From Venturia oleaginea (Eukaryota > Ascomycota > Dothideomycetes > Venturiales > Venturiaceae): a stretch of 64,000 nucleotides of DNA. Shown in pieces: positions 10,356 through 21,231 of this stretch; the stretch's first letter is position 1, and every line of letters starts with the position of its first letter. The stretch spans positions 248,001-312,000 of the forward strand of contig JABMLP010000011.1 in assembly GCA_013176395.1 (NCBI GenBank), written 5' to 3'. Made by a program: the position numbers and the translations under genes. The notes under the pieces are model-generated. The model was not told where the DNA came from and ran no database searches. It was given only the letters and a program-made list of their open reading frames with translations.

Positions 10356-11980
10356 AGATCCGAGTCCTCATCGATTTCCATGTATTGTGTGTTTCTACAT
10401 GTTAGGGTATTGCCCTCTAGCGCCTCAAGCGCCCTCCTCGACATCTTCGTTGCTCTTTGTGGCCTTTGACTCTGGTGTGGTCCTTCGTCCTCCTTGTCTT
10501 CTGAGGCAGGCCGCTTTTGTCCATTTCCAGGTAATAGTTGCATCCCTCTGGTCCTTGGCCCTTAGCGTGAGGTCAAGTCTGTGGTTGACCTCGTTCTTCC
10601 AGGTTCTCGGACGGAATTTTGTATAGGTATTTCATCACAGGTGAACATCGTAGGGTGATACCGAGGTCTGTTCGCGTACGCTGCCTTTGTCCGGGTGAGT
10701 TCCTCCTTTCTAGTTGGGCATTGTTGACTCCATGCTTCATGGACTCCCTGGCAATTGGCGCATTTCCCAGGTGTGGTCTGTCCAGTCTTCGAAGGGCAGT
10801 CCCTAGAACTATGTTCTTGCGCACAGTAGCCACATGTTTTCGCTGCTTTGCATTGAGTTCCTATGTGGTCGTATTTGTAGCATTGAAAGCACTGCTTCAG
10901 TCGGCATTGTCTCTCATATCGTTCGCTTTGACACATCTCCCCTTGCCACACCAGACCTTCATCGATGATCTTGTTTGCGTCCTCAGGCTTGGTGAACTCG
11001 ATGATGACCGACGACATCGCTTTTGTTGGCGCCTTCCGGGTCAACCATCCAATGTATTTGATGTCCGCGGTTGGGATAAACGGCTTATTGTCTTGCAGAA
11101 TGGCGTCTCTAGTTTCCTCGAATTTGTCTGTATTCATCGTACAAGTACGTATGCCATGTACAAGAACGCCATACGCTGGATTTCGTACTGACGTCCCGCT
11201 CCCAATACGTGGGGTCCAGTCCTCCGTGAATTGTCTGAGAAGCTGCATTTCACTATTTGTCGCCGTTCTGATGCTTAGATCTCCACTTTTGAGCTGGTTA
11301 GCAGACATGATCTTTAGATTGGCTATATGTTCGTTTTGACTTTGGGAGATGGCTCGGTCAACGTGGGCTTTTAAATTGCGTGGATTCATTGCGCGCAGGC
11401 TCTGGATCGTTTGTGCGTTCCTCATGTTTACGATAATCTCACGTCGGACCGTCGCGGGAGTCTTGACACTTTGGGTTTGTATGCTATGTGTGCTTGTAGC
11501 TAACCCTCCTCGGGTAGCGGCAGCAGCATAGCTCATTGGCATGCCTGTTTGGAATTGTGTCCCTTTGTTCTTGATATCACTCGCTATTCCTGCAACGGTC
11601 TTGCCCACCTCTGTTGCCTCTTTCGCTGCCGTTTTCGCTTCTTCACCAATAGTGATGTTCTTCTGTGTGTCTGTTCTCAGAGCTTTAAGTTCTCCCTTTA
11701 TCCCAGCTATCTCCTTCGCCGTTTCCTTTGTGTCTTGAGTCATCTCAGTGTGTATAATGCGTAGTTGATCGTGGACGGTTGTCATATCGGGGGTCCTTTG
11801 GGCCTTTGCAATCAAGGGCAGCATCGTCGTGATAATTGCCTTTACTTGGTCTGTGGGTACAGGTAGAGCCTGTCCCCTTTCAAGGTAGAGTAATGCGTTT
11901 CGAAGGTGCCTTGTGAGTTGTGTAGCGTGCTCATGAAGTCCGGTCGGCCAGACCACCTCTTGAGGCCACGGTATTGTCAT
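10352..11980 (-). pseudogene. LINE ORF1 (gag-like, CCHC zinc knuckles) with one nonsense codon
   Basis: The ATG at 11980 opens a frame interrupted by TAA at 10562-10564 after 472 codons, then open again in the same frame to a TGA at 10352-10354. The natural product was therefore about 542 residues. Three zinc knuckles lie at about residues 364-421 (CFQC..H..C, CGYC..H..C, CANC..H..C). The N-terminal half is helical and polar, as in Tad ORF1 RNA-binding proteins. The TAA probably replaces CAA (Gln), a C-to-T change in CpA context on the coding strand. The ORF1 stop overlaps the ORF2 start as ATGA. Confidence 0.9.
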
Positions 11981-12344
11981 CTCTCGTTTCTACGCGCTGG
12001 GCTACGGTTCGAGCCTAGAACAACCTGAGCCCTCTTGAGGCGATGTGTATTTGCGTTATAATTATTCAGTTTCAAAGATCTCAGTTCTCGCTGTTGTGGT
12101 GTTTTGCGCGCTCGTGGCGCTCGCAATCGAGCGCTCGCTTTGCCAAGACTCGAGCGTTCACATGATCCATCCGATCCCGTGTAACAACTTACTAAGTTAA
12201 TCACAAAGGAAACGCGCCATACATATCACTGAACGTTCCACGTGACAGTATCCGTAACATATGACCTTGGTCCTTCGCCAGCCCAAAAATATATTTCCGT
12301 ATATTACGGCTCTCTATGGCACGTATATACAATCTTTCCCACTC

Positions 12345-13940
12345 ATTGTGGTTTGTACATCAACGTGGACATTCTTCAAGTCTTTCAACTGACTGATTGG
12401 CTGACTAGGATAAGTGTGACGGCACAGCATGGCTATCCTGCAGTCACGTTACTTCGTGGCCTTAGCGTGGCGTGCACAGCCACCTGTGGCTAAAGCGCTA
12501 CATCTTTGCGCTTCCGAGGTCTTTTGCTCTCTACCTAAGATTCTCTTATCACACCCAGTACTTAGAGCAATAGACCGATCTATGACCTCTTTTGCTTGCC
12601 GCGACAATAAGCAACGCTCGTAATTCCAGTGAATCAAGTTTATTCCGTGTTTAAGGCTATCTAGCTTATTCCTGCAATCATGGTCATCTGCTTAATTATA
12701 TTACTTCCAGAGTCTACTTACTGGCTCATCATAAACTGCAAGCTAGAGCGAGGCGGTCACAATCTCTGCAAGCTCTGCGGTCTTTCAGAAGAAGATCAAA
12801 CTCTTAGAGCAGAGCTTGAATCAATAATCCCTTACCTAGTTCGCGGTTTTTCATTGCGATAACAGCTCCAAGCTCAGACATAAGTTACACCAAAATTGTT
12901 AAAGTAATAGGTGAAGACAGATTAACAAACACCCTCCCGTTATCCTTTCATTATGGTTAAGGACCTGAATTGCCGAAACTCCCTGGACCGCCGAAAACCA
13001 GACAAGCGATATTTTGAAATCGCAAAAAGTCGCAAGCTCCTTTCCAGTACAAAGAATCCTTCCACAATGGTAATCGGCAAACGTTCCGCCCAATTAGGTT
13101 GTTTCTCTCTAACACCCTCTTCGGTCTCGGATGGTTCGGCGGGCCATTCCCTTAAAGCGCCGGAACCACTGCTCTACGCTCTCGTGCTCAGATCAACAGG
13201 GTATTAGCCGCTGCCGCTGGATCATCTGCTTCATGGTGGTGAACGCGATCTCACCCTCGTCTGCAACCATCGGATGGAAAACGTACATCATCTATGCAGT
13301 ATTCTACGCTTCGTACATCCCCATTATCCACCTCTTTTAGTGGAGACCAAGGATAGGAGCTTATAAGAATTGAATGCTATTTTTGCAGCGCCTGATGACC
13401 TAGTACAGAACAAGAAAAGGATGGCAAAAAATATGTCGCTGGCGGAGGGAAGAGGGATTTTGGACTTGGCTGACAAAGGTACCGAAGAGACGAGGGAGAG
13501 ATCATCTCAAACTCAGAGAATCTTGGCTATGGACAGTAAGTTACATAATACAGTTCAGTAAGCCGGATGGCGCGGTAGACGGTAGTAAGGGTCTATAAGA
13601 TATGATTCCGGGTTAACGTGTTAAAGCCGTCCGCTCTTTTACGCCGTGCAGAATGCATCACAAATTCGTGTCGTGGTTTGTGTATCAACGTGGACACTCT
13701 CAAGCGTTTGGCTGACTGAATGAGTAACGCCCGCAATTCTGATCTACGCCAAGGTAATGATATAGTATAGTACTATGTAGAGGCTTTTATAATCTATTGT
13801 GAGAATAAATCTTATTACTGAAGGGGTAAAAATTAACTGATCTAAATGTTTCACTAGGTTCCCCTGTGGGGTAAGTTAGAGCTCTCAGAATCACTTAGTC
13901 AAAAACTTGAGAATGTCCACGTTAATGCACAAACCACAAT
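12345..13940. repeat. Degenerate element with 35-bp inverted ends
   Basis: 12345-12380 and 13906-13940 are inverted copies of one another (ATTGTGGTTTGT, then CAACGTGGACATTCT) with a few mismatches. A third, direct copy of the left end lies at 13671-13704 and keeps the following GGCTGACT block, so the structure was duplicated or nested. A TA follows the right end but not the left. I see no transposase between them, only short frames. It is probably a non-autonomous or decayed DNA transposon; the family is unknown. Confidence 0.55.
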
Positions 13941-13996
13941 AACAGTCGTAGCGCTGTTATAACTAGGTATGTTCTATACACATTGATGGTGAGGCA

Positions 13997-14670
13997 ATGG
14001 AGATACAAAGGTTAGTTAGATCGTATAGACGTCGCGCAGCGTGCCACAAAGGATGGAGGCCGAGGCGCCGCGCAACCGTTGAGAACTTCATCATCTTCGG
14101 CAGCGGGGGTTGGGCCATTACAAAGAAGTCCAAGGGTTTCAAAGATCGCTCATTCTACGGCGCGTTTGTGGGCTTCGAAGGTATTAGTGTCTACAAGATT
14201 TTGACATCAACTGGAGCCCTCATTCGTACAGTAACCTTTAAAGCCGACGAGTCAAAGAAGCGCAAGCGCCATTGCTATCACTCTTCTTCTGACGGCATTG
14301 CGAAATCACTAATCTCGCGCTCTCCGTTACTTCAACGCGTTGAACCTCCTGTCAATGATGAAGATGAGGCCTCTAAACACTCCGATTCATCAGGACTCTC
14401 TGACCCTCTCTCAGTAATGGGGTCAGAACCACCGCGAGACACTCATTCTCTTGCGACAAGAACACGCCGCCCCAATCTTCCAAGTCAACGCGCTCGTGAG
14501 GCCGCTGGCTTGAACTTATTCATATCATCACACGGAGTTGACAAAGCTATAGAGATTGCGAAGCTCATGGCCGAATACAAGCCTACCCACGACCGCGCTC
14601 CCATTACCCTCACTAGAACTGAAGCCACGCTGGCCTTTCACGCGAACGTCGCAAAAGCCTCTGCTTACTA
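13997..14670 (+). pseudogene. Ty1/copia polyprotein fragment (region after integrase)
   Basis: The frame from ATG 13997 encodes a segment like the part of copia polyproteins between integrase and reverse transcriptase: a short FVGFEG..VYKILTSTG..IRTVTF block resembling the usual GY..K.YR..D....I..RDV.F pattern, then an acidic/serine linker and a LATRTRRPNLPSQRAREAAG stretch. No integrase core, protease or complete reverse transcriptase is present. Near 14670 the sequence changes to a Tc1/mariner transposase in another frame, so the 233-codon frame ending at 14698 is chimeric. It is a relic with no expected function. Confidence 0.55.
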
Positions 14671-14973
14671 CCTTCTCCTGGGCATGCAGGAAAGGTAGCT
14701 CAAACGGAGATTCTCGAGAGACGTATTCGGATGATTTTCTGGCCCCCCTTTTCGCCAGATCTCAACCCAATTGAGGATATATGGAATTGGATGAAGGACT
14801 GGATTGAAGCTATGTACGGAGTCAACAAGATTTTCCCTTATGATGAGCTAAGAAAGGTTGTCAAGGAAGCCTGGGAAGCTGTTACACCAGAAAAACTGAT
14901 AGAACTGCTTGAGACTATGCCGCAGAGATGTCAAGACGTTATAGAGGCCAGAGGAGGCTATACAAAGTGGTAA
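14671..14973 (+). pseudogene. Tc1/mariner transposase C-terminal fragment
   Basis: From about 14679 the frame reads GHAGKVAQTEI, then WPPFSPDLNPIEDIWNWMKD and a C-terminal helix ending before a TAA at 14971-14973. The PDLNPIE..W motif is the third catalytic block of IS630/Tc1/mariner DDE transposases. The first two catalytic residues and the DNA-binding domain are missing. It is joined directly to a copia relic, so it is either the remains of an insertion or an illegitimate junction. No inverted repeat pair can be assigned. Confidence 0.8.
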
Positions 14974-15471
14974 TATATACAGCCAATCAGATTCTGCTTA
15001 TAAATGTATTGAAACACCAAAGATGGCTGAGATCTTGGTGAAGATACCGATAAATTGAGACCTCATATCACTGTATTAGCGTGGAGCTAACAACTAATAG
15101 GCCGGCAACATAGTAAATCTCAAGATCTGATATCGCTGATTGGTGAATTAACCCGGCTAGAGACCTGTTGTCATTGGTTGTTGAAATGGACCTGTGGCGC
15201 GCTGGTACGGTAGGCGGTTGAGTTCCTGCGGGACAGTTAGCAAAAATATCTCATTGTGGAGGTTAGTCTTAGCGTTGATGACGCAATTAACTAGGGTCGC
15301 CACCACAGATTTAATGCCTAGGTAGAATCTCGGTGACAGGGGTTGTTGAGAGGGCGATCAACAGCTATCTGGTCTTTAAAAGTGACAGGTAGAACCGCAA
15401 CTGGTCAAATCTTTGGCTTCTGCACCTTAGTTTCTTCAGAATTCAGCATCATTTGACAAACATTACACACA
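14974..15471. other. Spacer and probable promoter of the Old Yellow Enzyme gene
   Basis: No gene is seen. The last 60 bases upstream of ATG 15472 are rich in short pyrimidine runs and CA (CATTACACACA before the ATG), as in fungal 5' leaders. Nothing else is recognisable. Confidence 0.4.
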
Positions 15472-16864
15472 ATGGAACAATCTAACCGCTTCCCTGTCTC
15501 TGAAAAGGTCGATGCCTCACCTTTAAGCAAACCACTGAAATTCGAATTCTCCGGAAAAACGTTCGCCCCCCCTCCAAATGTCTCTCAACACCAACTAACA
15601 TAGATACAGCGCCCCAAACCGTTTCCTCAAGGGCGCAATGACCGAGCGGATCTCCTCCTGGGATCGCAAAAACCTCTCGGCCCGCGGCATCCCCTCCAAG
15701 GAGCTAATAAACATCTACAAGCGCTGGGGCGAAGGCAACATCGGCCTCATCCTAACCGGAAACATAATGATCGAATACGATCACCTCGAATCCGCGGGAA
15801 ACCCCATTATTCCGCGTGAAGGAGATTTCAGCGGTGAACGCTTCGAACGATTCCGAGAACTGGCTGAAGCATCGAAGAAACATGGAAGTTTGATTGTGGG
15901 GCAAGTGAGCCACCCTGGTCGTCAGGTTATGGAGTCGATTCAGAAGCATCCGGTGAGTGCTAGCGCGGTGCAATTGGAGGGAGAACTTTTTGGTGCAACA
16001 TTTGCGAAACCGCGTGCTGCTAGTGAGGAGGATATTAAGAGGTTTATTGATGAGTTTGCGCATGCGGCGGAGTACTTGGAGAAGGCGGGGTATGATGGTA
16101 TCCAACTCCACGCCGCACATGGCTATCTCCTCGCTCAATTCCTCTCCCCAACAACAAACCAACGGACAGATTCTTACGGGGGGAGTTTGGAAAACCGCGC
16201 CCGCATCATTCTCGAGATTGCCAGGGAAATTAGGAAACGCGTCTCCCCCTCTTTCATCGTCGGCATCAAGTTAAACTCTGTGGAATTTCAAGATAAGGGC
16301 TTCACAACCGAGGAAGCGCAAAAAATCTGCGCCCTTCTCGAAGACGAGAAATTCGATTTCGTGGAACTATCAGGTGGAACCTACGAATCCATCGCGTTCG
16401 GACACAGACGCGAGTCCACAAGGAAGAGGGAAGCCTTCTTCCTCGATTTCGCCGAAAAAATCACCCCGGGCCTTAAAAAAACAAAGAGCTACATCATAGG
16501 CGGTCTCAAAACCGTTCCCGCCATGATCAGATGTCTAGATGTCGTCGACGGTGTCGGTCTCGCCCGCCCCCTCTGCCAGGAATTCAATCTGTGCAAAGAT
16601 ATCCTCGAAGGAAAGGTGCAAAGTTGTATCGAGATGAAAATTGACAACGACAACTTTGGAATCTCCAATATGATCGCTGGTAGCCATATGAAACAGGTTG
16701 GGAAGGATCAGGAACCGATTGATATGAGTAAGCAGGAGAATGTGGATGGGTTTATGAAGGATCTGGGTGCTTGGGGGGAGAAGAAGGCAAAGGGTGAGGA
16801 GATGATTGGGTATCTTGATATTGAGAGTGTTAAGAGTGTGCCTTATGGCACTGCGTCTGCTTAG
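15472..16864 (+). CDS. Old Yellow Enzyme family NADH:flavin oxidoreductase
   Basis: Exons 15472-15560 and 15610-16864 give 447 residues. The intron at 15561-15609 has a branch CTAAC and an ATACAG acceptor, but an uncommon donor, GTTCGC. The splice is required because it restores FSGKT-APNRFLKGAMTER, the family's usual N-terminus, and the unspliced frame stops at 15601. The fold is an FMN-binding TIM barrel. Visible family features are GQVSHPGRQ, QLHAAHGYL with the paired active-site histidines near residue 195, the LSPTTNQRTDSYGGSLENRAR signature and VGIKLNS. Such enzymes reduce activated alkenes or other substrates with NAD(P)H; the natural substrate is unknown. No signal peptide is seen, so it is probably cytosolic. 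The ATG context (CACACAATGG) is good. The gene stands alone between repeats and a nuclear-type gene. Confidence 0.93.
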
Positions 16865-17346
16865 ATGGAAGTTGGGTTTGTGTGGGTTAAAATAGCGATT
16901 AATTTCTGAACAGACACATATGTTGGATTTCCTTGCCAGCACATACACGTAGATGCAGGCCTATTTCCACATTCCCGATGCATTGGTGGTGCTACGGTAG
17001 TTTCGTTTGCTACTCGGCGGCCTCATCACGGGGTTCAGCCTTCCCGAGTTCAACATTTCGGAAACACAGTTGGAGAAGGGTATAACTTCGTACTATGAAG
17101 CCCAGACCAGGACTCTCATTCACAACACCGAATACAACACCCACATTCTAGCATGGAGTTCCTGCTCATCCCGATTCTAATCATCCTTATCATCATCACG
17201 TCCCTCCAGCTCCTCATCATTTCGAGCCTAGCGTTGGCCTGCAACACTCCAAAAATAATCCCTGCTATATCCTCCTAGGACGCGTCCGCCAACCAACCAA
17301 TTCTCTCCACCCAAACATCTCCAGCATTTCTATTCCCACGTCGACC
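16865..17346. other. Intergenic region between two genes
   Basis: It contains the terminator side of the oxidoreductase gene and the promoter side of the next gene. Pyrimidine-rich blocks lie at 17170-17215 and just upstream of 17347. No other feature is seen. Confidence 0.4.
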
Positions 17347-19081
17347 ATGGCGCTTTCTACTTCTGCCTCTTCCTCTTCCTCTTCCGACGCCAAAGGAGAA
17401 AACTCAAACCCACCCGCATTCGTCAGACGAGTTCTCCGCAACGCTCTACGGATCAATGATCTCGCGCACAAAGTCGACGCGTCAAAAACGGCTCCGAATG
17501 CAGAGCTTTTTCCCGAATTTCTAAAATGCGCATTACTCAATCTCGATACGAACGCGATTGTTTTGGATACTGTTATACCTAATGTTTCTGTCGAGGAGGC
17601 GACACGTCTGGAACCTTTGCGCGCGGCGAATGAGACCGCGTTGGTGGGTGTAAGGGCTATTAAGGATGCGGATAAGGTGAGTGAGAGACTTCTATCCCGT
17701 AGCAGTGCACTATATGTATTGCGCATAGAGGCGAGGAGAGTATCAACTAACGCGTCTTGCCTGTCAGAAAGCGCGAGCAGCAGCGACACGCGCAGAGAAG
17801 AAAGCTGCTGAACAAGCCATCCTTGACGCCGATCCTTCACAAACTCCCCAAACTCTCACCACCACCACCACCACGCCTACGACCTACCCTCCGGGCGTGC
17901 GACTGACAAAAGCTGGGGTACCGAAGAATAAACCGGGGCCGAAACCTGGATCGCATCGGAAGCCGAAGGAGGAGAAGGCGAAACCTACGAAGGCGGAGGT
18001 TGAGCAGCAGCGAGCTAGGGGAGTGGGACAGCCTGAGGCTTTGGCGTTGCTTGCGGAGCACTTTGCGTCGAGTCCTGTGCGGCAGCTGTCGCCGGTGAAG
18101 CGCAAGGCGAGTGAGGAAGATGGGGTGGAAAACCCGATTTTGAAGAGGAAGAAGGGACGGACGTCTGAGATACAGGCTACACCGAGCGACGAATCAGAGG
18201 CAGAGATGCGCGCAATCAAGAAGATGAAGAAGAGTCGGCTTTCGAAAACGGCAGGCGTGGAAGAGAAGGACGAGCCTGCTTCGTCTACACCTGTAATCCT
18301 CAAACAAGAGGAAATGGAAGAGGCGCACACGAGTCCGGCTAAGAAACAGAAGAGGAGCAAGGAAGAAAGGAAGAAAAGGAAGGAAAGTCGCAAATCGGAT
18401 GTTTCAATGAAAGATGCTACGCCCATCACAAGCCCTGCATCAACACCCATCCCAACCTCAACCTCGAAATCGAGGAAAGAAAAGGGTCGTTTCGCAGACA
18501 AATTCCATCCCTACAAGAAGCCCGAGAAACAAAGCAAACGGACACCCTCAAAGAACAACACAGATGCCGTCGCGGCCGAAATAAATAGACACGAGGAATT
18601 CTTCGAAACAGAAGACATCACCGCCGAAGTCGACGAAAAGATGCGGAGGCACCACGCCCGAGCCGAGAAAGAGGCGAGAGCAAAAGAATTGGGCATCAAC
18701 CCTTCCGAGAAACATAAGAGGGAGAGTCTTGGGACGGCCGGGCCGAGTCCCAGTCACAGCCGCGATTCGATGCTGGATGCCATTCCGTCGGCGAAGAAGC
18801 GGAAGACGAAAAAGGACAGGGGGGAGAAGGGGGATGCCGCGTTCAAGGGTGCTGTTGGGGATATTGAGAGGAAAAGGAAGTCTCTGGATCCTGCTGGTGG
18901 TGAGGGTGATGGTGAGGCAGTTATCGCAGAGAAGAAAGGGAGGAGTGCTGATGGGAAAGAGGAGAGGAAGAAGAGGGAGAGGAAAGCTGCTAAGAAGGCT
19001 AGACGGAAGGATTGGATGGGAGAGCAGGTTGAAGGTATGGGTGATGTCGTTATGAGCGGTGGTGGGGTTATGTCTGAGTAG
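17347..19081 (+). CDS. Lysine-rich, probably nuclear protein of unknown function
   Basis: ATG 17347 sits in a strong context (TCGACCATGG). Exons 17347-17676 and 17768-19081 give 547 residues; the intron at 17677-17767 has GTGAGT, a CTAAC branch and a TGTCAG acceptor. The first 150 residues are the most ordered part: an alpha-helical stretch around FVRRVLRNALRINDLAHKVD and an Ala/Lys-rich helix. The remainder is low-complexity and strongly basic, with many KRK/KKRK clusters that could serve as nuclear localisation signals or bind nucleic acid (PILKRKKGR, AKKQKRSKEERKKRKESRK, KKARRKDW near the end). No catalytic domain is seen. I do not recognise an orthologue. A chromatin or nucleolar role is only an inference from composition. 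Confidence 0.8.
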
Positions 19082-19349
19082 GAACAAATGTTCGTTTTGT
19101 ATACCTTTGTTTTCAAGAGTGGTTCGTGTGGCTGGCTACGGCATCTTAAGAGAATCGATACATGGCCGCCCAAAACCTTCCCTCGGATCTTTTCGATGTA
19201 TCTAATTGTTATTACTTTTCCCGCCTAGCTCACTCACTCTACGTACTCGACGTAAATCGTATAGCTCTCTCTCAACGTACCTCATGGAGATCGGATAAAG
19301 TACTTAGGTAGAGAGGAAAGGAGATACAATAAATACTTTATTAGACTAA

Positions 19350-19590
19350 GAATTAAATAATAATAGTAATAATAATCAGATTTTACGTGGTATGTAATGG
19401 CGTATGTGCCGTGCGCCCACAATCTCTATCTACAATTGCAAAAACCCAACTCTCTGGGATAAAAAAGCCTTTCGTCACTTTCCAGACCGCGCCCCGTCCA
19501 TGAACCGACGCCGTCGAACTATGCCCCCCCGTTCACTACCCGAGTCATCTATACTGTGGTCAGTATAGGACACCCTCCGGTCCTGATGCT
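19350..19590 (+). repeat. Dispersed repeat R3, copy without an insertion
   Basis: It shares TAATAATCAGATTT, ACGTGGTATGTAATGG, CCCACAATCTCT and AAAAACCCAACTCTCT with 53965-54012 and 55427-55650. In that second copy a 1.4-kb mariner-like element separates the two halves. This copy therefore approximates the unoccupied site. Differences are mostly transitions. Confidence 0.75.
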
Positions 19591-20629
19591 CCCAATCCTC
19601 TGTTCAGGGTCCGGTGTTGTCCAGATTCCAAGTTGGCCATTGTTGTTGTAAATCCAGGGTCCAGGATTTTTACAACACCAGGATCCAATATGCCAAGCAT
19701 CGTGAGGACCCAAACATTGCGAGTCCAGGTGAGGGCGTGGTAACGGACACGGTGCGTCCTAGTAACGCACCGTTAATAAATAAACAACTTCCACCCCACT
19801 CTCTTCTCCCTCCTTCAACTCACAGCAATCTTCAGTCCACACCTCCTCTTCTCTCCTCAGTCCCTCCTCAAGAACCTCATCGCACTTTCAGCTCTCCAAC
19901 GCTTTCTCTTGGTTGGCTGGAGTTCGTACTGATGGACGGTGTTTGTACCATCCATGGTTCGGGAATTCCGCTCATTTCTCACTTCAGCTTCTCCTCCTTC
20001 CCATCCGTAGTCTCTGCTCGTCCCCCCTCCTATCCTGTGTCTTCTTACTCAACTCTCCCCACCAGGCACGGCGCCGCGGCCAGATATTAGCCTCTATCCT
20101 TGTAGATAGAGCCGCAAAGGTAGCGAGTCTTTGCCCTATTTAGCCTGGCCTTCAAGCCGACTTAGCATTCAGGGTGGACGAAGCCCTTCCTGCCCAGTTA
20201 ACACCTAGTTTGCTCCTTAAGCATACTGCAAGGGTACGTCTTTCCGAGTTTGCACCTCGTTCCGGCTTCCCTACTCTTAGTACACCGACATGCGCAACCG
20301 TCCTCTCGGGCTATATAGACAGTCTCTCTGATTAGGACTTGATCCTACCTCCCACGAGGCTATCCTAAGGTCAGAGCCCATCAAAGGGATGAGGTCTGAG
20401 GGACTAGCAGTGGCTGCCCTTGTATACCACGCTCCGCAGGTTTTTGACGCCCGTTTCGCGTTACCTAAAGGAGTCTCCTCCGAATAGGCCGACCATGTCT
20501 TGCACGGGTTTCGTATGCCAATCTCCGTTGCCAGCGAGAGAGGTCCGGTGGTCCCGTACTAACCAAGCCTGTTTCCCCAGTACCTTAACAAACGGAATAC
20601 TACTTACAGTTATAGAGTCCGTGTCTCCC

Positions 20630-20730
20630 GCTGTCCCTATGCTCCGTATCTTCCACTTATCTAATGCTCCGTATCTCTACCTTTTCTAATGCTCCGTGTC
20701 TCTCGCCTTTCCAATGCTCCGTGTCTGGGA
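20630..20730 (+). repeat. Short tandem repeat, about 28-bp unit
   Basis: Four imperfect copies of a unit containing ATGCTCCGTRTCT followed by a pyrimidine-rich tail (for example TATGCTCCGTATCTTCC and AATGCTCCGTGTCTCTCG). Confidence 0.7.
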
Positions 20731-20746
20731 CTTAACTATAACGTAT

Positions 20747-20943
20747 TCCACCACCGAGCCGGCCACTTTTCCTTGGCACAGCCCTTATCCTTTTCAACAC
20801 GCAATGTCTCAACAACGCAACGCGATAGCCGTTCAAGAAGAAGGCAGAATTGATCTCGCTCTTCAGGCCTATACCTCTGGCCAATTTCAAAGCCTACGGC
20901 GGGCTGCTCCAGCCTTCAACATCAAACACCAAAGGCTCTCTGA
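20747..20943 (+). pseudogene. 5' end of a pogo-like transposase, cut by a Ty3 LTR
   Basis: The upstream sequence and the first 31 codons (MSQQRNAIAVQEEGRIDLAL, then QAYTSGQFQSL) match the miniature element at 40163-40497. Here the frame continues with RRAAPAFNIKHQRLSD, the rest of a psq-type helix-turn-helix as found at the N-terminus of fungal pogo/CENP-B-like transposases. It stops being transposase exactly at 20944, where a Ty3 LTR begins. Only the start of the transposase is present, so it is a relic interrupted by the retrotransposon. Confidence 0.75.
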
Positions 20944-21147
20944 TGTCACGTTTGACCTTGGACTTAACTTGGAAGCATGACTTGAATTCTATGGGATGTG
21001 CGAAGTTGTAAGGATGAGGAGCTAACTAAGAGGTAGAGACGAGTCTAAGTACTTGCGACCAGTCTCGCGCTAGACCTGATCGAGCAGAACCACCACATTT
21101 AACTACATTTAACTGCATTCGAATACCAACATAGTTCGATCATGACA
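20944..21147 (-). repeat. Ty3 LTR 1 (3' LTR of the complete element)
   Basis: 204 bp, TGTCACG..CATGACA. It differs from LTR 2 only at two adjacent positions near its outer end. The bases just inside it (GTACCCCCC) read on the minus strand as a G-rich polypurine tract directly before the LTR, as expected for a 3' LTR. Confidence 0.95.
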
Positions 21148-21231
21148 GTACCCCCCAACAAGGCCGAGGCGCAATGGTTCAAACTGAACTATTTGGCGAG
21201 GTGACTGACAAACTTGAAGCATGATCGAATC

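Larger units (their letters stand above)
6188..12107 (-). mobile_element. Full-length Tad1-like LINE (non-LTR retrotransposon)
   Basis: This is a 5.9-kb element with two reading frames: ORF1 with CCHC zinc knuckles, and ORF2 with endonuclease, reverse transcriptase and RNase H. That order is typical of the fungal Tad1 clade. The 3' end (low coordinate) is a GATT/ATTG tetranucleotide tail at 6188-6207. The element is bounded by a perfect 12-bp target duplication GCGCTCGTGGCG at 6176-6187 and 12108-12119, so both ends are defined. The 5' UTR is about 127 bp. Reading frames carry four nonsense codons and one frameshift, so it cannot move by itself now. A truncated relative lies at 3496-3890. Confidence 0.95.
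19082..20746. other. Repeat-derived sequence without a coding gene
   Basis: It begins as the 3' flank of the lysine-rich gene, then enters repeat sequence. 19350-19590 is related to DNA on both sides of the mariner-like element at 54013-55426 (listed separately). 20630-20730 holds a short tandem repeat. Frames such as 19614-20090 have no recognisable protein features. The block from about 20090 to 20620 looks like decayed transposon sequence of unknown family. Confidence 0.45.

Noticed and set aside
10573..11764. Several plus-strand frames opposite LINE ORF1 (for example 10619-11191, 10965-11339)
   Set aside because: They are antisense shadows of the gag-like ORF1, with compositions that mirror it and no motifs of their own.
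11977..12204. 75-codon frame upstream of LINE ORF1, also overlapping it as ATGA
   Set aside because: It crosses the LINE 5' boundary and the target duplication at 12108-12119, so it cannot be part of the element; the overlap is coincidence.
17265..18501. Long minus-strand frames (17265-17840, 17884-18501)
   Set aside because: Mirror images of the lysine-rich gene; its spliced sense frame and intron signals are far better supported.
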